A DNA stretch of 8,658 bases from Megasphaera sp. UBA5897 (GTDB lineage: Bacteria > Bacillota > Negativicutes > Veillonellales > Megasphaeraceae), in assembly GCA_002431345.1 (NCBI GenBank), contig DJEN01000024.1, positions 10,230 through 18,887 of the forward strand, read 5' to 3'. How positions within the stretch are numbered: position 1 is the stretch's first letter; the number at the start of each line of letters is the position of its first letter. The position numbers and the translations under genes are program-made. Of this stretch, positions 6,610-8,658 are shown in pieces. The notes below the pieces were generated by a model, which did no database searches, was not told the DNA's origin, and saw nothing but the letters and a program-made list of their open reading frames with translations.

Positions 6610-7190
6610 AAGAAAAAATTAAACAGGATTTAAAAGAAAGTCTTTCTAAGCATCGGTACACCCATGTGTTGGGTGTTGCCGCCAAAGCACGGGAATTAGC
6701 CAGCCAATACGGCGGCGATTTAGATCAGGCAGAAGTAGCAGGCCTGCTGCATGATGCAGCCAAACAAAAGCCTTTAAAAGAAATGCAGCAGCTGGCACGC
6801 CGTTCTTTCGGCGATTCCCTGCCGGCTGCCGTTATGTCTGCAGGCGGACTGCTTCACGGCTACGCAGCCGTAACGATTGCCAAAGAAACATACGGCATAC
6901 AGGATGAAACGCTGCTTGCGGCGTTGGCTCATCATACGACAGGTGCCGAATACATGGGGACGTTGGAAAAAATCATTTTCATTGCCGATTATATTGAAGT
7001 CAATCGCGATTTTGACGGTGTGGAAACACTGCGTCAGCTGGCTGCAGCCGATTTGAATCGGGCCGTATTAGCTGGGTATGATTCCACCATTTCCCATTTG
7101 CTTGCACAAGAAAAAACGATTTATGCAGGCACTGTCATCAATCGAAATGCCCTGCTTTTGGCTATGCAGGCAGATAGGAAGGAAAAATGA
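6591..7190 (+). CDS. yqeK: YqeK family HD-domain hydrolase (probable symmetrical Ap4A hydrolase)
   Basis: The protein is a 199-residue HD-superfamily metal-dependent phosphohydrolase. The metal ligands expected for the fold are present: H25, the HD pair H54-D55 in LLHDAAK, H89 in LLHGYAA, H114/H115 in AHHTTG and D133 in FIADYIE. The motifs LLHDAAK, AHHTTG and IADYIE are characteristic of YqeK, whose Bacillus and Staphylococcus members hydrolyse diadenosine tetraphosphate to ADP. GGAG at 6580-6583 lies seven nt before the ATG. The start overlaps the end of nadD by 19 bp in another frame, and the stop overlaps the next start (ATGA). The nadD-yqeK pairing is widespread in Firmicutes; here it puts NAD synthesis and dinucleotide turnover under common control. 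Confidence 0.95.
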   Translation: MYNEALKEKIKQDLKESLSKHRYTHVLGVAAKARELASQYGGDLDQAEVAGLLHDAAKQKPLKEMQQLARRSFGDSLPAAVMSAGGLLHGYAAVTIAKETYGIQDETLLAALAHHTTGAEYMGTLEKIIFIADYIEVNRDFDGVETLRQLAAADLNRAVLAGYDSTISHLLAQEKTIYAGTVINRNALLLAMQADRKEK

Positions 7191-8215
7191 TGGAGCAAGA
7201 CAACCTAACCAAAAAACGTCCTCAAAAACGCATGAAGAAAAAAATAACGCCGCGCCAAAAACTTCGCTGTTTGCTGCTGGTGTTGGCAGCACTGCTGTTT
7301 ATTTGCCTATTGGCTGTAGTGGGATGGAAGCATTTCCAGGATTCTCGTCAGGCGCAGCTTCAAGGGAAAATAGATGCTGTGCAGAACGGCTCTTCCGAGT
7401 CTTTTACTCAATCCAGTCCGGATATCCCGCTGTATGTCCTTTTGGTCGGCGTGGACAACGATGCGCCGCAGCATGCTAATTTTATTGGCGTAGCCGCCGT
7501 AAATCGGGACAAAAAGCAGGTTGATTTCATTATGCTGCCGGACAATACGAAAATTACAGGGCGCAAAGAAAAAGGAATACAGGAACTGCAGGATGTGTAC
7601 AGCGAAGGCGGTCTACCGCTGCTGCGGGCTGTCGTAGAAGATATTTTCCATATTCCTATTCCGTTTTATGCTGAATTTACAGAAGAAACATTTGGCAAAA
7701 TGATTGATATGAGCGGCGGCATGCCTATGTACGTCGAAAAAAATATGTATCATGCCGATGCTGCCGGGGAAACAGATATCAACTTGTACCAAGGTTATCA
7801 AAACCTTGACGGGCAGGAAGCTGTCGGCTATATGCGTTATATTGACAGTGACGGCTATTTGTCACGGACACAGCGGCAGGAACGGTTTGTCAAAGAATTT
7901 TACAACGAACGGGAAAATCATTTTGGCATTGCCAATGCCATTTTTATGTATCGATTTTGGAATCAGGTTCAATCCAATATTTCTGCGAAAGATATGGCTG
8001 CCTTGGCATTTGATTTTAAAAACGTGCCGGTCAGTGCCATTCATTTCTATATTTTGCCGGGAGAAATGACGCAGGATAAAGAAACATCCTATCAGGAATT
8101 ATGGACATATGACCCCGTAGAAGTGCAGAAAATTATAGGTACGACCAACAACGCGATTGCAGCGGCACCGACAGCTCCTGCAGCCGATGTACGCACAGCA
8201 AACGCAAAAGAATAA
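7187..8215 (+). CDS. LytR-CpsA-Psr (LCP) family protein with divergent active site
   Basis: A basic cytoplasmic tail (1-27) and one membrane helix (about 28-47) precede an extracytoplasmic LCP-like domain (about 80-290) and an Ala/Pro/Thr-rich tail (322-342). LCP enzymes transfer lipid-linked glycopolymers to peptidoglycan. The fold is recognisable from LLVGVD (85-90), VAAVNRDKKQVDFIMLP (102-118), the IPIPFYAEF segment, SGGMPMYV and DSDGYLSRTQRQERF (220-234). However, the canonical R-(S/T)-D reads H96-A-N98, the canonical PRD reads P118-D-N120, and the second Arg of the R-x-R pair is I219, while R217 and D90 are kept. This may be a non-catalytic or altered-specificity member. The start is ATG 7187 (overlapping the yqeK stop) or ATG 7190; GGAAGGA (7177-7183) is six nt from the latter, which spacing favours. 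LCP genes commonly sit between yqeK and rsfS. The family is not a transcription regulator, despite old LytR labels. Confidence 0.85.
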   Translation: MMEQDNLTKKRPQKRMKKKITPRQKLRCLLLVLAALLFICLLAVVGWKHFQDSRQAQLQGKIDAVQNGSSESFTQSSPDIPLYVLLVGVDNDAPQHANFIGVAAVNRDKKQVDFIMLPDNTKITGRKEKGIQELQDVYSEGGLPLLRAVVEDIFHIPIPFYAEFTEETFGKMIDMSGGMPMYVEKNMYHADAAGETDINLYQGYQNLDGQEAVGYMRYIDSDGYLSRTQRQERFVKEFYNERENHFGIANAIFMYRFWNQVQSNISAKDMAALAFDFKNVPVSAIHFYILPGEMTQDKETSYQELWTYDPVEVQKIIGTTNNAIAAAPTAPAADVRTANAKE

Positions 8216-8232
8216 AGGAGAAACGATAGATT

Positions 8233-8613
8233 ATGCCAATCGTAATGAAAGAAACGACGAAAGAAGAAAAAGAATTAAAGAGTTATGAAATTGCTGCTAA
8301 AGCAGCAGATGATAAAAAGAGCTGGGATATTGTCATTTTGAATATGGAAGATTCTTCCATGATGGCGGACTATTTTGTTATCTGCAGTGCCCGCAACAAC
8401 CGGCAGGCCCAAAGTATTGCCGATAACATTGAAGAACAGATGGAAAAACACGGCTATGATGTCCGTCATGTAGAAGGATACCGGGAAGGAAAATGGATTC
8501 TTATCGATGCCGGTGAAGTTGTAGCCCATGTGTTTGTAGAACAAGACCGCCAGTATTACGATTTAGAAAATTTATGGTGTGACGCTGAACGAATTCCGTT
8601 TGAAGGTGAATAA
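8233..8613 (+). CDS. rsfS: Ribosomal silencing factor RsfS
   Basis: RsfS (formerly YbeB/Iojap) binds ribosomal protein uL14 on the 50S subunit and blocks joining with the 30S, saving energy under starvation. The 126-residue protein has the full domain: DYFVICSARNNRQ (46-58), EGYREGKWILIDAG (81-94), VVAHVF (96-101) and YYDLENLW (108-115). AAAGGAG (8214-8220) overlaps the LCP stop and lies 12 nt before the ATG at 8233. This is slightly long, but no closer start exists in frame; the next ATG (8245) is further away. About 16 residues precede the conserved core, a somewhat charged extension. Its place in an operon that begins with obg and yhbY groups three 50S-interacting factors. The next gene starts one nt after the stop. 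Confidence 0.97.
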   Translation: MPIVMKETTKEEKELKSYEIAAKAADDKKSWDIVILNMEDSSMMADYFVICSARNNRQAQSIADNIEEQMEKHGYDVRHVEGYREGKWILIDAGEVVAHVFVEQDRQYYDLENLWCDAERIPFEGE

Positions 8614-8614
8614 A

Positions 8615-8658
8615 ATGAATCCATTACTGCAGGAAAATAGTATAGCTACGCTGGAAGT
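8615..8658 (+). CDS. Start of an unidentified gene, cut by the window edge
   Basis: An ATG one nt after the rsfS stop opens a frame that stays open to the window end (14 full codons, MNPLLQENSIATLE). AAGGTGA (8603-8609), inside the end of rsfS, lies five nt upstream, so this looks like the next gene of the same operon. The visible residues are too few to assign a family. Confidence 0.6.
   Translation, partial: MNPLLQENSIATLE

Noticed and set aside
7078..7479. 133-codon + strand ORF across the yqeK-LCP junction
   Set aside because: It lies in another frame over two well-supported genes that already overlap at ATGA, and has no domain signal.

Overview
The window looks like chromosomal housekeeping DNA from a low-to-mid GC, Gram-positive-lineage anaerobe. 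The gene order obg-yhbY-proB-proA-nadD-yqeK-LCP-rsfS, downstream of an M23 peptidase and an S41 protease, together with the codon choice, fits the Negativicutes (Veillonella/Megasphaera/Dialister group). That placement is inference from gene order and protein style; no 16S rRNA or other marker is present. All genes are on the + strand, and coding density is very high.

Region 1 (1-1639) is a cell-envelope pair: the C-terminal part of a secreted M23 (LytM-type) peptidase with an intact zinc site, then a membrane-anchored PDZ/S41 C-terminal processing protease. In many Firmicutes this pair follows ftsE-ftsX, so a division or cell-wall remodelling cluster probably lies upstream of the window.

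Region 2 (1640-1858) is the only sizeable intergenic gap. It has a near-consensus sigma-A promoter (TTTACA, 17 bp, TAAAAT) with an AT-rich upstream stretch. A leader of about 140 nt follows, with two mutually exclusive hairpins and a 12-codon mini-ORF that has its own Shine-Dalgarno sequence.

Region 3 (1859-8658) is one tightly packed run of genes, probably a single operon. It encodes Obg GTPase (50S assembly), YhbY (CRM-domain ribosome factor), ProB and ProA (the first two steps of proline synthesis), an undescribed 53-aa single-pass membrane protein, NadD (NAD synthesis), YqeK (HD-domain nucleotide hydrolase), a LytR-CpsA-Psr (LCP) protein, RsfS (ribosome silencing factor) and the first 14 codons of another gene. 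Several junctions overlap (proA/small ORF 1 bp, small ORF/nadD 14 bp, nadD/yqeK 19 bp, yqeK/LCP 4 bp), so translational coupling is likely. The operon links ribosome biogenesis and silencing with NAD and proline metabolism.

I see no mobile element, CRISPR array, tRNA, rRNA or defence system. The best candidates for new biology are the Tyr-rich small membrane protein overlapping nadD, the LCP protein whose active-site Arg/Asp motifs are largely replaced, and the structured obg leader.
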